A DNA stretch of 64,000 bases from Agrobacterium vitis. GTDB lineage: Bacteria > Pseudomonadota > Alphaproteobacteria > Rhizobiales > Rhizobiaceae. Below, piece by piece: positions 8,779 to 19,485 of the stretch. The stretch spans positions 417,001 through 481,000 of the forward strand of contig NZ_JACXXJ020000003.1 of NCBI RefSeq assembly GCF_014926405.1. The letters run 5' to 3'. The position numbers and the translations under genes are program-made. The notes under the pieces are model-generated. The model saw only the letters and a list, made by a program, of their open reading frames with translations. It searched no databases and had not been told where the DNA came from. Position 1 is the stretch's first letter, and each line of letters starts with the position of its first letter.

Positions 8779-9873
8779 TTACACCGCATGCGGCAATCCC
8801 TTGTCGGATGTCAAAAGAGCGGCACCCGGCTTTATCGACAGGCCCACATCCTGCCCGACGGTCAAAGATGGCGCATCTGCATCACAGATCGCCGTCAGGG
8901 TCTGCCCGTCTCCAAACGCCAGAGTGACATCCCGATACAATCCGCGAAAAGTGGTCGAAACCACACGCAGCGCCAATTGACGGGGTGCCCCGCCAGCTGT
9001 CGTTCGGACCTCGGGCTCGATGACCAGCCGGTCGGAGCGGATCACCACGAGGTTGGCGCTAACATTGCCATCCGGGACCGTGACCGGCACGGACTGACCG
9101 GCAATGATCGCTACAGTGTCCGCTCCAGATCCTTCCAGCCGCTCAGGCCGAAGCAGATTATCCATGCCGATGAACCGGGCGACGAAGGCATTGGCGGGCG
9201 CATGAAAAAATTGGTCGGGCCGGCCAAGCTGTTCGATCCGGCCCTGATGCATGATGGCCATCCGGTCGGAAAGGCTGAGAGCTTCGTCCTGATTATGGGT
9301 AACGAGAATGAAGGTGGCGCCGGTACGCTTGTGGAGGCGACCGAATTCATTGCGCATCTGCTGGCGAAGCCGCTCATCCAGGCCCGTCAAAGGCTCGTCC
9401 AGCAGCAATATTCCAGGCTCCATCACAAGGGCGCGTGCCAAAGCAACGCGTTGCCGCTGGCCGCCGGACAGAAGATTGACATCACGCTCGCCAAATCCGG
9501 ACAGTTCCACCAGATCCAGTGCCTCCCCAACCTTCGCATCGAGTGCTGCGCCGGAAAGACCGCGCAGCTTCAATCCGTAACCAATATTACGCGCCACCGA
9601 CATATGCGGAAACAGACCCAGCCCCTGGAACACGGTATTGACCGGGCGGCGATTGGCAGGCACGGCTGCCATATCCTGACCGTCAAACAGGATCCTGCCC
9701 GCATTCGGCTGGTCAAATCCGCCAATCAGCTTCAACAGCGAGCTTTTGCCACTGCCGGAAGACCCAAGCAGGGTGAAGAATTCCCCTGCCTTGATCTCCA
9801 GCGATAGGTCATCGACCGCCCGCACCGGACCATGACTGCGCGTCACAGCGTCTATGCTGATGGATATGGCCAT
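8779..9873 (-). CDS. ABC transporter ATP-binding protein (PotA-like)
   Basis: 364 residues. Walker A GSSGSGKS at residues 37-44, signature LSGGQRQRVALARAL, Walker B ILLLDEPLTGLD, and the H-loop histidine in LVTHNQDEAL are all present; a C-terminal TOBE-type domain follows. It is complete and should power the importer encoded by the next three genes. One base separates it from the hydantoinase A stop, so the two are translated together. Confidence 0.92.
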   Translation of the reverse strand: MAISISIDAVTRSHGPVRAVDDLSLEIKAGEFFTLLGSSGSGKSSLLKLIGGFDQPNAGRILFDGQDMAAVPANRRPVNTVFQGLGLFPHMSVARNIGYGLKLRGLSGAALDAKVGEALDLVELSGFGERDVNLLSGGQRQRVALARALVMEPGILLLDEPLTGLDERLRQQMRNEFGRLHKRTGATFILVTHNQDEALSLSDRMAIMHQGRIEQLGRPDQFFHAPANAFVARFIGMDNLLRPERLEGSGADTVAIIAGQSVPVTVPDGNVSANLVVIRSDRLVIEPEVRTTAGGAPRQLALRVVSTTFRGLYRDVTLAFGDGQTLTAICDADAPSLTVGQDVGLSIKPGAALLTSDKGLPHAV

Positions 9874-9874
9874 C

Positions 9875-11938
9875 CTATGCGGCCTGCATGTCCGTTTCGT
9901 GAATAACGAGAATGCCAGTCTCGGTCAGGCTGGCCGTTTGGCCCTCGAGCACCAGCGTTGTCGCCGTCGCCTCTTCGATCAGTAGCGGACCAGATATAGC
10001 CTGAGCGACAGGGAGCCGGGCCCGCTCGTAAACGGCACAGCTCTGCCAGCCGGTGGAGCGACCAAAATAAACCTTTCTTTCGCCGATCCTGGCCGCGTCA
10101 ATCGTCATATCTTGCCTTTTCAGTTTTGGCAGGGAAATGACCTGCCCTTTTAAAACGGCTTCGAGATGCAGCGTCGTCAGTTCGATCTCGGCTGCGGGCA
10201 GGCGAAAAGCATAGGCGCGTTCATGAACATCATGAAACCTTTGGCTGAAAGTTTCAATGGTGTCGCCCGCCTCGAACCGCGCAAAAACACCATGTTCCTG
10301 ACCTTTATAGCGCGCTTCAATCTGGTGATTGAATGCCACCTGCGCCTCAGCGCCTGCCGAAAAATAGGCGATGGCTTGCCGCTCCAGCAATGTGAACCGG
10401 GTAGCGGCCTCTTCCAATGCCCGGTCGGCCAACAGGTGAAACCAGGTTTCGCGGAAGTCGGCACGGGGTTCGGCTGCAAGCATGCCCCAGGCGGAAAAAA
10501 TCCCGGGATGCGGCGGCACGACCGTCGCCTTCACACGCAATTCGCGCCCGAGATGGCTGGCCAGCGCCGGACCGGCGCCGCCACTGATCACCAGACTGGC
10601 ATCGCGTGGATCATGGCCGCGCTGAACCGTCACCAGTTTCAGGGCATTGATCATGCTGGCATGGGCAATGTCCATGATCGCACCCGCAGCATCCTCGATC
10701 GACATATTCATTGGCCCGGCCACGGTTGCAATGGCGCTTGCCGCCTTCTCCTTGTCCAGATGCAGCGTGCCATCGGCAAAGGTAGCGGGATCGAAAATGC
10801 CGAGCGTCAGCAATGCATCTGTTAGCGTCGGCTTTGTGCCGCCGCGCCCGTAACAGGCAGGTCCAGGGGCCGAACCGGCGCTTTCGGGGCCGACGCGCAG
10901 GCTGCCGCGCGCATCGATCCAGGCGATAGAGCCACCGCCGGAACCGATTTCGACGATATCGACGACCGGCACCTGCACGGGATAGCCGGGCTGGATGCGC
11001 GTATGTTCCAACCGGTATTCGGTATTCAGCGTCGGACGCCCATCATGGATCAGCGAGCATTTGGCTGTTGTGCCGCCGACATCCAGCGACAGGATTTCGC
11101 TCTCGCCGAGCTCCACGCCGATGCGCGCAGCCCCAGCGACCCCGCCCGCTGGGCCAGATTCCACCAATGTCAGCGGCTGTTGCACAGCCTGATCGAAAGA
11201 GGAAATGCCACCATTGGATTGCATGGCATAGTAAGGACACGTCAGATTGCGCCGGGCGAGCGCGAATTCCATCATTTCGAAATATTGCTGGATGGCCGGC
11301 TGCACATAGGCATTCAGCACGGTCGTATTGGTGCGCTCATATTCCCGCCATTGCCGCGAAACCTCGTGGCTGGCGCAGATCGAGGCAAATGGCAAGGCAT
11401 CGGCCAGAATATCGGCACAGACCTTCTCATGCTCGGGATTGGCGTAGCTGTGCAGGAACAGGATGGCGACCGCATCCACATCCTCCGCTGTGCAGACGCG
11501 GATGATTTCGCGCAAGTCGTTCAATTCGATCGGCAGGAGCACCGTGCCGGACGCATCGACCCGTTCACGCACCTCGAAGCGAAGATGGCGGGGCACGAAA
11601 GGTTCGGGACTATGGAAATGCAAATTGTAAAGGTCAGGCCGGTTGCCACGGCCGATTTCCAGCACATCGCGGAACCCGGCGGTGGTGATAAGTGCGGTCT
11701 TTGCGCCCTTGCGCTCGGTAATCGCGTTGATCACCGTGGTGCCGCCATGGGCAAAGAAGGTAATGTCGCGGACCCGCAAACCATCCTTGCGCTCGCTGAC
11801 ATCGATCGCATCGAGTACGCCGCCAGACTGGTTATCTGACGTCGTCAGGCTTTTCGCGGTGAAAATTTCGCCGCTGCCCTCATCATAGCCGACGAGATCG
11901 GTAAAGGTTCCACCTACATCTGTTGCCAATCGGATCAT
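9875..11938 (-). CDS. hyuA: Hydantoinase/oxoprolinase subunit A
   Basis: 687 residues, matching the N-methylhydantoinase A / acetone carboxylase beta / 5-oxoprolinase N-half family. Recognisable segments are ATDVGGTFTDLV at the start (actin-like ATPase fold), HGGTTVINAITERKG, ESGPAGGVAGAA and LSLDVGGTTAKCSLI. With subunit B it would hydrolyse a cyclic amide bond at the cost of ATP. Its ATG overlaps the hyuB stop by four bases. Substrate candidates are N-methylhydantoin, 5-oxoproline or other lactams; nothing in the sequence chooses among them. Confidence 0.9.
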   Translation of the reverse strand: MIRLATDVGGTFTDLVGYDEGSGEIFTAKSLTTSDNQSGGVLDAIDVSERKDGLRVRDITFFAHGGTTVINAITERKGAKTALITTAGFRDVLEIGRGNRPDLYNLHFHSPEPFVPRHLRFEVRERVDASGTVLLPIELNDLREIIRVCTAEDVDAVAILFLHSYANPEHEKVCADILADALPFASICASHEVSRQWREYERTNTTVLNAYVQPAIQQYFEMMEFALARRNLTCPYYAMQSNGGISSFDQAVQQPLTLVESGPAGGVAGAARIGVELGESEILSLDVGGTTAKCSLIHDGRPTLNTEYRLEHTRIQPGYPVQVPVVDIVEIGSGGGSIAWIDARGSLRVGPESAGSAPGPACYGRGGTKPTLTDALLTLGIFDPATFADGTLHLDKEKAASAIATVAGPMNMSIEDAAGAIMDIAHASMINALKLVTVQRGHDPRDASLVISGGAGPALASHLGRELRVKATVVPPHPGIFSAWGMLAAEPRADFRETWFHLLADRALEEAATRFTLLERQAIAYFSAGAEAQVAFNHQIEARYKGQEHGVFARFEAGDTIETFSQRFHDVHERAYAFRLPAAEIELTTLHLEAVLKGQVISLPKLKRQDMTIDAARIGERKVYFGRSTGWQSCAVYERARLPVAQAISGPLLIEEATATTLVLEGQTASLTETGILVIHETDMQAA

Positions 11939-13626
11939 TCTTCAATCCTCCCACGGTAACCATAGAGGCTGGTCGCTGCCTCCGCGCTGACAAAACCATT
12001 CTTCAAATCTGTTTCAACCAAAGCCGGATCGCGATCGCCGGGATCGCCCCATCCACCACCGCCACCGGTGACGATGCGCACGACATCGCCCGTCTGCAGC
12101 GCAATATCGGCAGAGCGGCCATAGCAGGCGTTTTCGCCCGAAGCAGCCAGAACCTGGAGGCTATTGGCCGTACCATCATGGCCGCCGTCCATGCCCCATG
12201 GCAGGGTTCGGGTGCGGCCAAAGCTGCAATAGGCGGACGCCTTGTCGCCAAGGATTTCATATTCCCTGATGATCCCGAAACCGCCACGCATCCGTCCGGC
12301 CCCGGAGCCGCCCTCGATATTCAGGCCGTAGCGCCGCACCAGCAACGGAAACCGCGCCTCGATCACTTCGACGGAATAATTGTAGGTATCGCCATCCGTC
12401 AGGGAAATCAGCGCATTGGCCCCATCCCGATTGACGCCGGCACCCCAGCCGCCATGCTGTGGCTCAATATGAATGAAGGGTCGGCCACTGCGGTCGTTTC
12501 CGGAGATATAGGCGACACAGAGGCTGGAATAGGAACCGGCCGAAAACCGCTCCGGCACCAGCGCCGCCAGCGCCTTCCAGACCAGTTCAGAAGCATGGAC
12601 CGAGCCCTCGTAATACCATCCGGTCGGCGAGGGTTTTTCGGCGGTAAACACGGTTCCCGACGGTGCGATCACATTCAAAGGCCGGAACCAGCCTTCATTG
12701 GACGGCGACTGCGGTGCCACAAGTGCCTTCAGGATCGTCCTGACGGCTGATTCCAGCGCGCCACGCGCGCAATTGATCGGTCCCGCCACGGCCGGTGGAC
12801 AACCGGTGAAATCGGCGGTGATTTGATCGCCGGCAATGGTCACCGCGACTTGCACGGCAATTGGATCGGTTGTGACGCCATCGCCATCGATAATGTCGCT
12901 GGCCCGGTAAACGCCATCCGGAAGTGCGGCAATCGCCTGACGGCTCTGTCGTTCGCTGACATTGAGGATATGGTCGAAAGCGGCGATCAAGGTAGGAGCG
13001 CCGTATTTGGCCGTGAATTCGTTCATCCGCCGGGCCGCAACCCGCACTGTGGCGATCTGTGCCGTCAAATCGCCAAGCGCGATCTCGGGCATGCGGACAT
13101 TTTCCGAGATGATGTGCAGAATGTCAGAGGAAAGCATGTCGTTGCGAACGATTTTGACGCCCGGCAACCGTAGACCTTCCTGGTAAACCGAGGTCGCAGC
13201 CGGCGAAAGACTGCCCGGAACCGATCCGCCGACATCAAGATAATGAGCGACATTAATGGCAAAGGCGAGCAGCACGTCATCGACGAAAATCGGCTTGACG
13301 ATAGCAAAATCGCAAGCATGCGTCCCCCCGGCATAGGGATCGTTGGTCAGCAGAATATCGCCATCGGCCATATCCGCCCCAAAACGGTCGATCAGCGATT
13401 TGACCTGACGGCCGAACGTACCGGTAAACAGGGTGATGCCGTTCATCTGGGCGATCAACTCACCCTTTGCTGTCAAAACACCGCAGGCAAAATCCAGCAC
13501 TTCGTAGATCACCGGGCTCATGCTGGTGCGGGCCATAACGATGCCCATTTCATCGACAGTGGCAATCAACTTGCCCTCGATGATTTCCTGGGTCACCGGA
13601 TCGAATGGGTGCCTGCCCGCCATCAT
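11935..13626 (-). CDS. hyuB: Hydantoinase/oxoprolinase subunit B
   Basis: 563 residues of the HyuB family: the N-terminal segment FDPVTQEIIEGKLIATVDEM, the central TNDPYAGGTHACD and the glycine-rich GGGGGWGDPGDRDP near the C-terminus are typical. It forms the catalytic partner of hyuA. It is first gene of the operon, with GGAG 11 bases before the ATG, so the promoter should lie in 13640-13820. The linked transporter suggests the pair acts on an imported compound. Confidence 0.9.
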   Translation of the reverse strand: MMAGRHPFDPVTQEIIEGKLIATVDEMGIVMARTSMSPVIYEVLDFACGVLTAKGELIAQMNGITLFTGTFGRQVKSLIDRFGADMADGDILLTNDPYAGGTHACDFAIVKPIFVDDVLLAFAINVAHYLDVGGSVPGSLSPAATSVYQEGLRLPGVKIVRNDMLSSDILHIISENVRMPEIALGDLTAQIATVRVAARRMNEFTAKYGAPTLIAAFDHILNVSERQSRQAIAALPDGVYRASDIIDGDGVTTDPIAVQVAVTIAGDQITADFTGCPPAVAGPINCARGALESAVRTILKALVAPQSPSNEGWFRPLNVIAPSGTVFTAEKPSPTGWYYEGSVHASELVWKALAALVPERFSAGSYSSLCVAYISGNDRSGRPFIHIEPQHGGWGAGVNRDGANALISLTDGDTYNYSVEVIEARFPLLVRRYGLNIEGGSGAGRMRGGFGIIREYEILGDKASAYCSFGRTRTLPWGMDGGHDGTANSLQVLAASGENACYGRSADIALQTGDVVRIVTGGGGGWGDPGDRDPALVETDLKNGFVSAEAATSLYGYRGRIEE

Positions 13627-13926
13627 GCCACTAACGTCTCCCTACTGAAACTCATGAAGGAGAGTTTAGGCTCACAACTCAGGCGCGACCAGCCTGCCAG
13701 AAGAGTAGGATTGCAAGACCCAACCCCACCCGTTCGGGTAGGGTGCGCATTCAGGCCACACGCGACCTACATTCGCCCGCGCCACACTGACACGACAAGC
13801 GTCGAGAACGATCAGGAATATTAGAATTAAACGAATTAGATGTCTCAAATACCTCAGACGCTTGAGATATTCGCAAAGGGAATACCAACTGCCATTTTCA
13901 ATGACCCTTGATATTACAACCCTGCT
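13627..13926. other. Intergenic region upstream of hyuB
   Basis: About 300 bases with no convincing gene. It must hold the promoter of the hydantoinase/ABC operon. ACCCGTTCGGGT near 13728 is a short palindrome, and the family A repeat fills the far end. Confidence 0.5.
13830..13915. repeat. Rhizobial palindromic repeat (family A, copy)
   Basis: TCTCAAATACCTCAGACGC with TTGAGATATTCGC forms the first hairpin, followed by the GGAATACCAACTG...CAATGACCC segment equivalent to the second hairpin of the copies at 22209 and 34777. It sits in gene-poor DNA upstream of hyuB. Confidence 0.7.
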
Positions 13927-14343
13927 TCAGAACACAGTCGGGAAAATGAACACGCCAGCAATTGAGCCATTATGGCTGCCGAGCGCACAGGACTTTCCCA
14001 TGCAAAAGACCGGTTGTTTGGTTGACAAGTTTTTGATGATCACGGTGGAATAGTAAAAAGAGGACACTGTGCTGGCTGCCTTTTCGAATATTTCGAGAAT
14101 AGACATCCTATCCTTATAGTCATAGCAGCGCGTGATCGTCAGAAGGCCACATTCCTGGCTGCTCAAGCCATGAAATTTCGCGGTTTTTGCGCCAATTTTG
14201 ACCACGCCATTGTTAAGGTCGCCCGACCATTGCTCGATAAGGCCGTAAGGCAAGGTCCAACTGCCGATGCCATTGTTATCGGCAAGGTCTTCGGCGTCTA
14301 CCGTTTGCATCAATCCTGCAATTTTAAACAAGACATTCCCCAT
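13927..14343 (-). CDS. Hypothetical protein, possibly a decayed type IV pilin
   Basis: 138 residues from an ATG at 14343, with no clear ribosome site. The frame closes at a TGA five codons upstream of that ATG. The segment LNNGVVKIGAKTAKFHGLSS followed by a cysteine has the spacing of the conserved region of PilS/BfpA-type pilins (glycine, short strand, aromatic, then cysteine), but the N-terminal prepilin peptide and hydrophobic helix are missing. Codon use is more AT-rich than in the neighbours. It could be a remnant, or an unrelated open frame. Confidence 0.3.
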   Translation of the reverse strand: MGNVLFKIAGLMQTVDAEDLADNNGIGSWTLPYGLIEQWSGDLNNGVVKIGAKTAKFHGLSSQECGLLTITRCYDYKDRMSILEIFEKAASTVSSFYYSTVIIKNLSTKQPVFCMGKSCALGSHNGSIAGVFIFPTVF

Positions 14344-14924
14344 CAGACGTATTGTTCAATCGGCACGATCCAAATATCGATAAAGCCGGAATTTCGGCTT
14401 GTCGCGGATACTCGTTCTGCCCTCTCAAATTGACGATGACTGCTTCTGCCTGGACTTCTTTTCGGGGGCGATCCCGCAAACGCAGGATGCGTTTTTGCAG
14501 CCGAGAACGAACGGCTACGTCACACTTTTCACGGTTCACACGCTTATTCTTTTTCTCCTGAAGCTCGCGTTTTTCCGTGCAGCCATGCCGCACATTCAAA
14601 ACATTGCCGCAATCTTCAGCGTGGGATGCGTTATAAATAATGAATGTAATTCATATACTCAGGAAAATTGATAAAAAAAAGTTAAATTTAAACGTTATTT
14701 TGAATGAAATGGATTTTCTATTTTATGGGAACGACGAAGAGGAATAATAAATCCAATAACATTGACAGTATCCCTAGTCGAAACGACAGGAGAGCTAATC
14801 TTGACTTCAGTTGACGAGGCCTTCAAATCGTATCTGGATTGCTTGCGCATCCAATGACAGGCTGAGCAACAATCACTGGAAATTTTTGGCGCAAATGCGG
14901 GGCACAGGGTCCTTTTAAACAGCA
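14344..14924. other. Gene-poor AT-rich stretch
   Basis: Nearly 600 bases with only short open frames lacking ribosome sites or recognisable motifs. Bases 14630-14720 are particularly A/T rich. I see no repeat, RNA gene or mobile-element end here. Confidence 0.5.
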
Positions 14925-14925
14925 A

Positions 14926-14949
14926 AAGGGCGGCTTTAAAGCCGCCCTT
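14926..14949 (-). terminator. groEL terminator
   Basis: AAGGGCGGCTTT pairs with AAAGCCGCCCTT as a 24-base perfect palindrome; on the minus strand it runs into TTTTGCTGTTT. It lies 50 bases beyond the groEL stop. Confidence 0.85.
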
Positions 14950-14999
14950 CAGAGAGTCTGAACTCTATCAAGATGTCGAGTAATAAGGCTTTCGCCTTA

Positions 15000-16637
<1,638 letters not shown>

Positions 16638-16703
16638 TCAAACTCCCGGGTGTCTAACCCATTGGTGAATTGTCTAAAAGGAAGAAGGGGTAATCAGGCT
16701 AAA

Positions 16704-17000
16704 TCAGCCGATTACGCCCATGATGTCGGCTTCCTTCATGATCAGCAGGTCAACGCCATCGAGCTTGACTTCGGTGCCGGACCACTTGCCGAACAGAACG
16801 CGGTCGCCAACCTTGACGTCCAGGGCAACGAGCGCACCCTTGTCGTCGCGAACGCCTGGGCCGACAGCGATGATTTCGCCTTCAGCCGGCTTTTCCTTGG
16901 CGGTGTCAGGAATGATAATGCCGCCCTTGGTCTTTTCTTCGGACTCAACGCGCTTAACAACAACGCGGTCGTGCAGCGGACGGAAATTGGTGCTTGCCAT
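16704..17000 (-). CDS. groES: 10 kDa co-chaperonin GroES
   Basis: 98 residues, with the mobile-loop region [19 protein letters not shown] and the roof-loop and C-terminal strands intact ([15 protein letters not shown]). It caps GroEL and is the first gene of the heat-shock operon. The leader of about 60 bases carries the CIRCE operator. Confidence 0.99.
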   Translation of the reverse strand: MASTNFRPLHDRVVVKRVESEEKTKGGIIIPDTAKEKPAEGEIIAVGPGVRDDKGALVALDVKVGDRVLFGKWSGTEVKLDGVDLLIMKEADIMGVIG

Positions 17001-17058
17001 TGTCTAATCCCTCGATCAAATGACATTCGCGGGCCGAAACGGCCCCGCATGGATATTG

Positions 17059-17085
17059 TTAGCACTCAGTCAGTTCGAGTGCTAG
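17059..17085 (-). promoter_or_regulatory. CIRCE operator (HrcA binding site)
   Basis: TTAGCACTC, nine bases, GAGTGCTAG: matches the CIRCE consensus in all but the final base. It lies between the -10 box and the groES start, the normal position for repression by HrcA. Confidence 0.95.
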
Positions 17086-17092
17086 CGAGCCT

Positions 17093-17121
17093 GAGATAAG
17101 GACGGTTCCTGACTGAGTCAA
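17093..17121 (-). promoter_or_regulatory. groESL promoter
   Basis: On the minus strand TTGACT (17116-17121) and TATCTC (17093-17098) are separated by 17 bases, just upstream of CIRCE. The CTTGAC form of the -35 box would also suit a heat-shock sigma factor, though the -10 does not match the RpoH consensus well. Confidence 0.65.
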
Positions 17122-17123
17122 GG

Positions 17124-18515
17124 ATGCCGCTCAAAAAATATATGCCTGAATGGGACGACGCGCGCATGACGGAACGCTCTGACATGGCAAAAAGGCAAGA
17201 CCATGTTCCGGTTGTGCCGCTTGGTGCGCTCTGCGCGGCATTCTGGTCTATCGGTCTTCTTGGATTCGGGGGCCCCGCTGCCCAGATCGCCTTGATGCAT
17301 AGGATTGTCGTTGATGAAAAACGATGGCTCTCCGAAGCGCGTTTTATGCATGCGTTGAATTATTGCATGCTGTTGCCTGGGCCAGAGGCCCAGCAACTGG
17401 CGACCTATATCGGCTGGCTGAATGCCGGTATTCGGGGCGGGCTGATTGCCGGTCTGCTGTTTGTGCTGCCAGGTCTTGCTGTGATGATCGGGCTTTCGGC
17501 GGCCTATGCGCTCTATCACGATATTGCCTGGGTTGCGGGCCTGTTTTTCGGGTTAAAGGCTGCGGTGCTGGCGATTGTCCTGCAAGCGCTGCTCCGCATC
17601 GGCACTCGGGCGCTGAAATCAACCTTTCACCGGCTTGTCGCAGTAGTCGCCTTTCTTGCGCTGTTTTGTCTGGCATTACCCTTTCCTGTCGTCGTCCTGC
17701 TGGCCGCTCTGGCCGGGCTGATCCGCGCCTCTGGACAGGCCGTCTCGAAACCACAGCCTGCCATAGAGGAACTACCGCTGAACTGGTGGCATATAGCCCT
17801 ATCGTTTCTGGGCTGGATTGGCCTCTGGCTGGCGCCGCTGGCCTTGCTGGCGCTGGTTGATGACGACGGGAGGCTCACCGAGATTTTCCTGTTTTTCGCC
17901 CGCATGGCGCTGGTCACATTCGGTGGCGCCTATGCCGTGCTGGCCTATGTGGCGCAGGTGGCAGTGGAGCATTATCAATGGCTGCGCCCCGGCGAGATGG
18001 TCGATGGGCTGGCGCTGGCCGAAACCACACCGGGACCCCTAGTTCTGGTCCTCTCCTTCGTCGGTTTCCTGGCGGCGTTTCGTGATGCCGATAGTGTAAT
18101 GCCGTTGATCTCAGGCATGGCCGGGGCATTGCTGACGGCCTGGGCGACCTTTGTGCCAAGCTTCGTGTTCATCTTCGCCGGTGCGCCGTTGATCGAGCGT
18201 TTGCGCGGCAATAGCCTGGCGGATGGAGCGCTTTCGGCCATTACCGCTGCCGTGGTCGGGGTGATCGGCAATCTCGCCGTCTGGTTCGGGTTGCATGTGC
18301 TGTTTGCGAAAGTGGATCGAATTCCGTTCAGCAGCTTATGGCCGGGCGAGCGGGCTCCGGGCCTTTGGTGGCCGCATCTTGCTTCGCTCGATATCCCGTC
18401 GCTGTTTCTGTTTGCAGCCTCGGCGCTTCTGCTGATGCGCTTGAAGATCAGCATGGTAATTGTGCTGGGTCTGGCTGCTGTGGCTGGATTGCTGTGGAAC
18501 CTTGAAGCCGTGTGA
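17124..18515 (+). CDS. chrA: Chromate transporter, two-domain type
   Basis: About 463 residues with some ten to twelve hydrophobic segments. Both halves carry the CHR-family signature: GFGGPAAQIALMHR in the first and TFGGAYAVLAYVAQ in the second. Members of this family export chromate, probably coupled to protons. The start is uncertain: in-frame ATGs at 17124, 17166 and 17184 all lack a strong ribosome site, and the first overlaps the groESL promoter region. It is divergent from groESL. Confidence 0.88.
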   Translation: MPLKKYMPEWDDARMTERSDMAKRQDHVPVVPLGALCAAFWSIGLLGFGGPAAQIALMHRIVVDEKRWLSEARFMHALNYCMLLPGPEAQQLATYIGWLNAGIRGGLIAGLLFVLPGLAVMIGLSAAYALYHDIAWVAGLFFGLKAAVLAIVLQALLRIGTRALKSTFHRLVAVVAFLALFCLALPFPVVVLLAALAGLIRASGQAVSKPQPAIEELPLNWWHIALSFLGWIGLWLAPLALLALVDDDGRLTEIFLFFARMALVTFGGAYAVLAYVAQVAVEHYQWLRPGEMVDGLALAETTPGPLVLVLSFVGFLAAFRDADSVMPLISGMAGALLTAWATFVPSFVFIFAGAPLIERLRGNSLADGALSAITAAVVGVIGNLAVWFGLHVLFAKVDRIPFSSLWPGERAPGLWWPHLASLDIPSLFLFAASALLLMRLKISMVIVLGLAAVAGLLWNLEAV

Positions 18516-18621
18516 TCAGCGTCGGAACGGAGCTGAAAACCCTGATGTTCCGGCAAATCTCTTGCAATTGCGGCGCAGCTTTGCCATGTCAGGCCAGTTC
18601 TTTCAGCAGGCAATGGATTCC

Positions 18622-19473
18622 ATGGCAAAACCTATCGATACGCTCAATGAAATCACCCAGGGTTACAATGTCATCCTCTCGGATGTCTGGGGCGTTTTGC
18701 ATAATGGTATCGATGCCTTCCCGGCGGCAGGAGAGGCCCTGTCGCAAGCCCGGGCCGATGGCGTTTCCGTCGTGCTGATTACCAATGCTTCACGGCCATC
18801 TGACCGTGTGAAGGTAATGCTGGATCAAATTGGCGTCCCAGAAACGGCCTATGACGCTATCGTCTCTTCCGGTGATGTGACGCGAAAACTGATTGAAAAA
18901 GCCCCGCGCCGCGCTTTTCTGATCGGCCAGAGCCAGGATCTGTCGCTGTTTGAGGGGCTCGATGTTGAACTGGTTCCGGCAGACGAGGCCGACGCCATTA
19001 TTTGCACCGGATTGTTCAATGACGAAGAGGAGCAGCCGGAAGACTATCGCGGGATGCTAGAAGGCTTGAACCAGCGCGGACTTCCGATGATCGTCGCCAA
19101 TCCCGACCTGATCGTGGAACGTGGTCACAAGCTCGTCCCCTGCGCTGGCGCGCTGGCGGCTATATACGCTGAACTGGGCGGTGAAACCCGCTATGCCGGC
19201 AAGCCGCACAGCCCGATTTATGAAGCAGCTTTGGCGAAAGCGCAGGAAATACGCGGCACTCAAATTGACCGCAGCCGCATCATCGCCATCGGCGACGGTA
19301 TGCCGACCGACGTGAGGGGCGCCCTCAGCTTCGGCCTTGATCTTCTCTATGTGAGCGGCGGTATCCATGCTGCCGAATACACCACCAACGGCAAGACCGA
19401 TGAGACGATGCTGAACGCTTACCTGGAGCGAGAAGCCGCGACGCCAAAGTGGTGGATGCCCCGCTTGGCCTGA
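18622..19473 (+). CDS. HAD-IIA family hydrolase (subfamily with DVWGVLHNG motif)
   Basis: 283 residues from the ATG at 18622; the frame extends further upstream but without homology-like sequence. LSDVWGVLHNG is motif I, VLITNASRPS motif II, and KPHSPIYEAAL...IAIGDGMPTDVRGA motifs III and IV, which fits the alphaproteobacterial 4-nitrophenylphosphatase-like HAD-IIA group. Substrate unknown. It ends 12 bases before ribF, so the two are likely cotranscribed; a phosphatase next to flavin synthesis could act on a flavin-pathway phosphate, but that is speculative. Confidence 0.85.
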   Translation: MAKPIDTLNEITQGYNVILSDVWGVLHNGIDAFPAAGEALSQARADGVSVVLITNASRPSDRVKVMLDQIGVPETAYDAIVSSGDVTRKLIEKAPRRAFLIGQSQDLSLFEGLDVELVPADEADAIICTGLFNDEEEQPEDYRGMLEGLNQRGLPMIVANPDLIVERGHKLVPCAGALAAIYAELGGETRYAGKPHSPIYEAALAKAQEIRGTQIDRSRIIAIGDGMPTDVRGALSFGLDLLYVSGGIHAAEYTTNGKTDETMLNAYLEREAATPKWWMPRLA

Positions 19474-19485
19474 CGGGAAAATGCA

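Noticed and set aside
7372..9807. An 811-codon open frame on the plus strand
   Set aside because: It runs antisense across the binding-protein and ATPase genes, whose motifs are unmistakable. It is a high-GC shadow with no recognisable domain.
14399..14671. A 90-codon plus-strand frame with a hydrophobic middle
   Set aside because: No ribosome site, no family, and the region looks degenerate on both strands.
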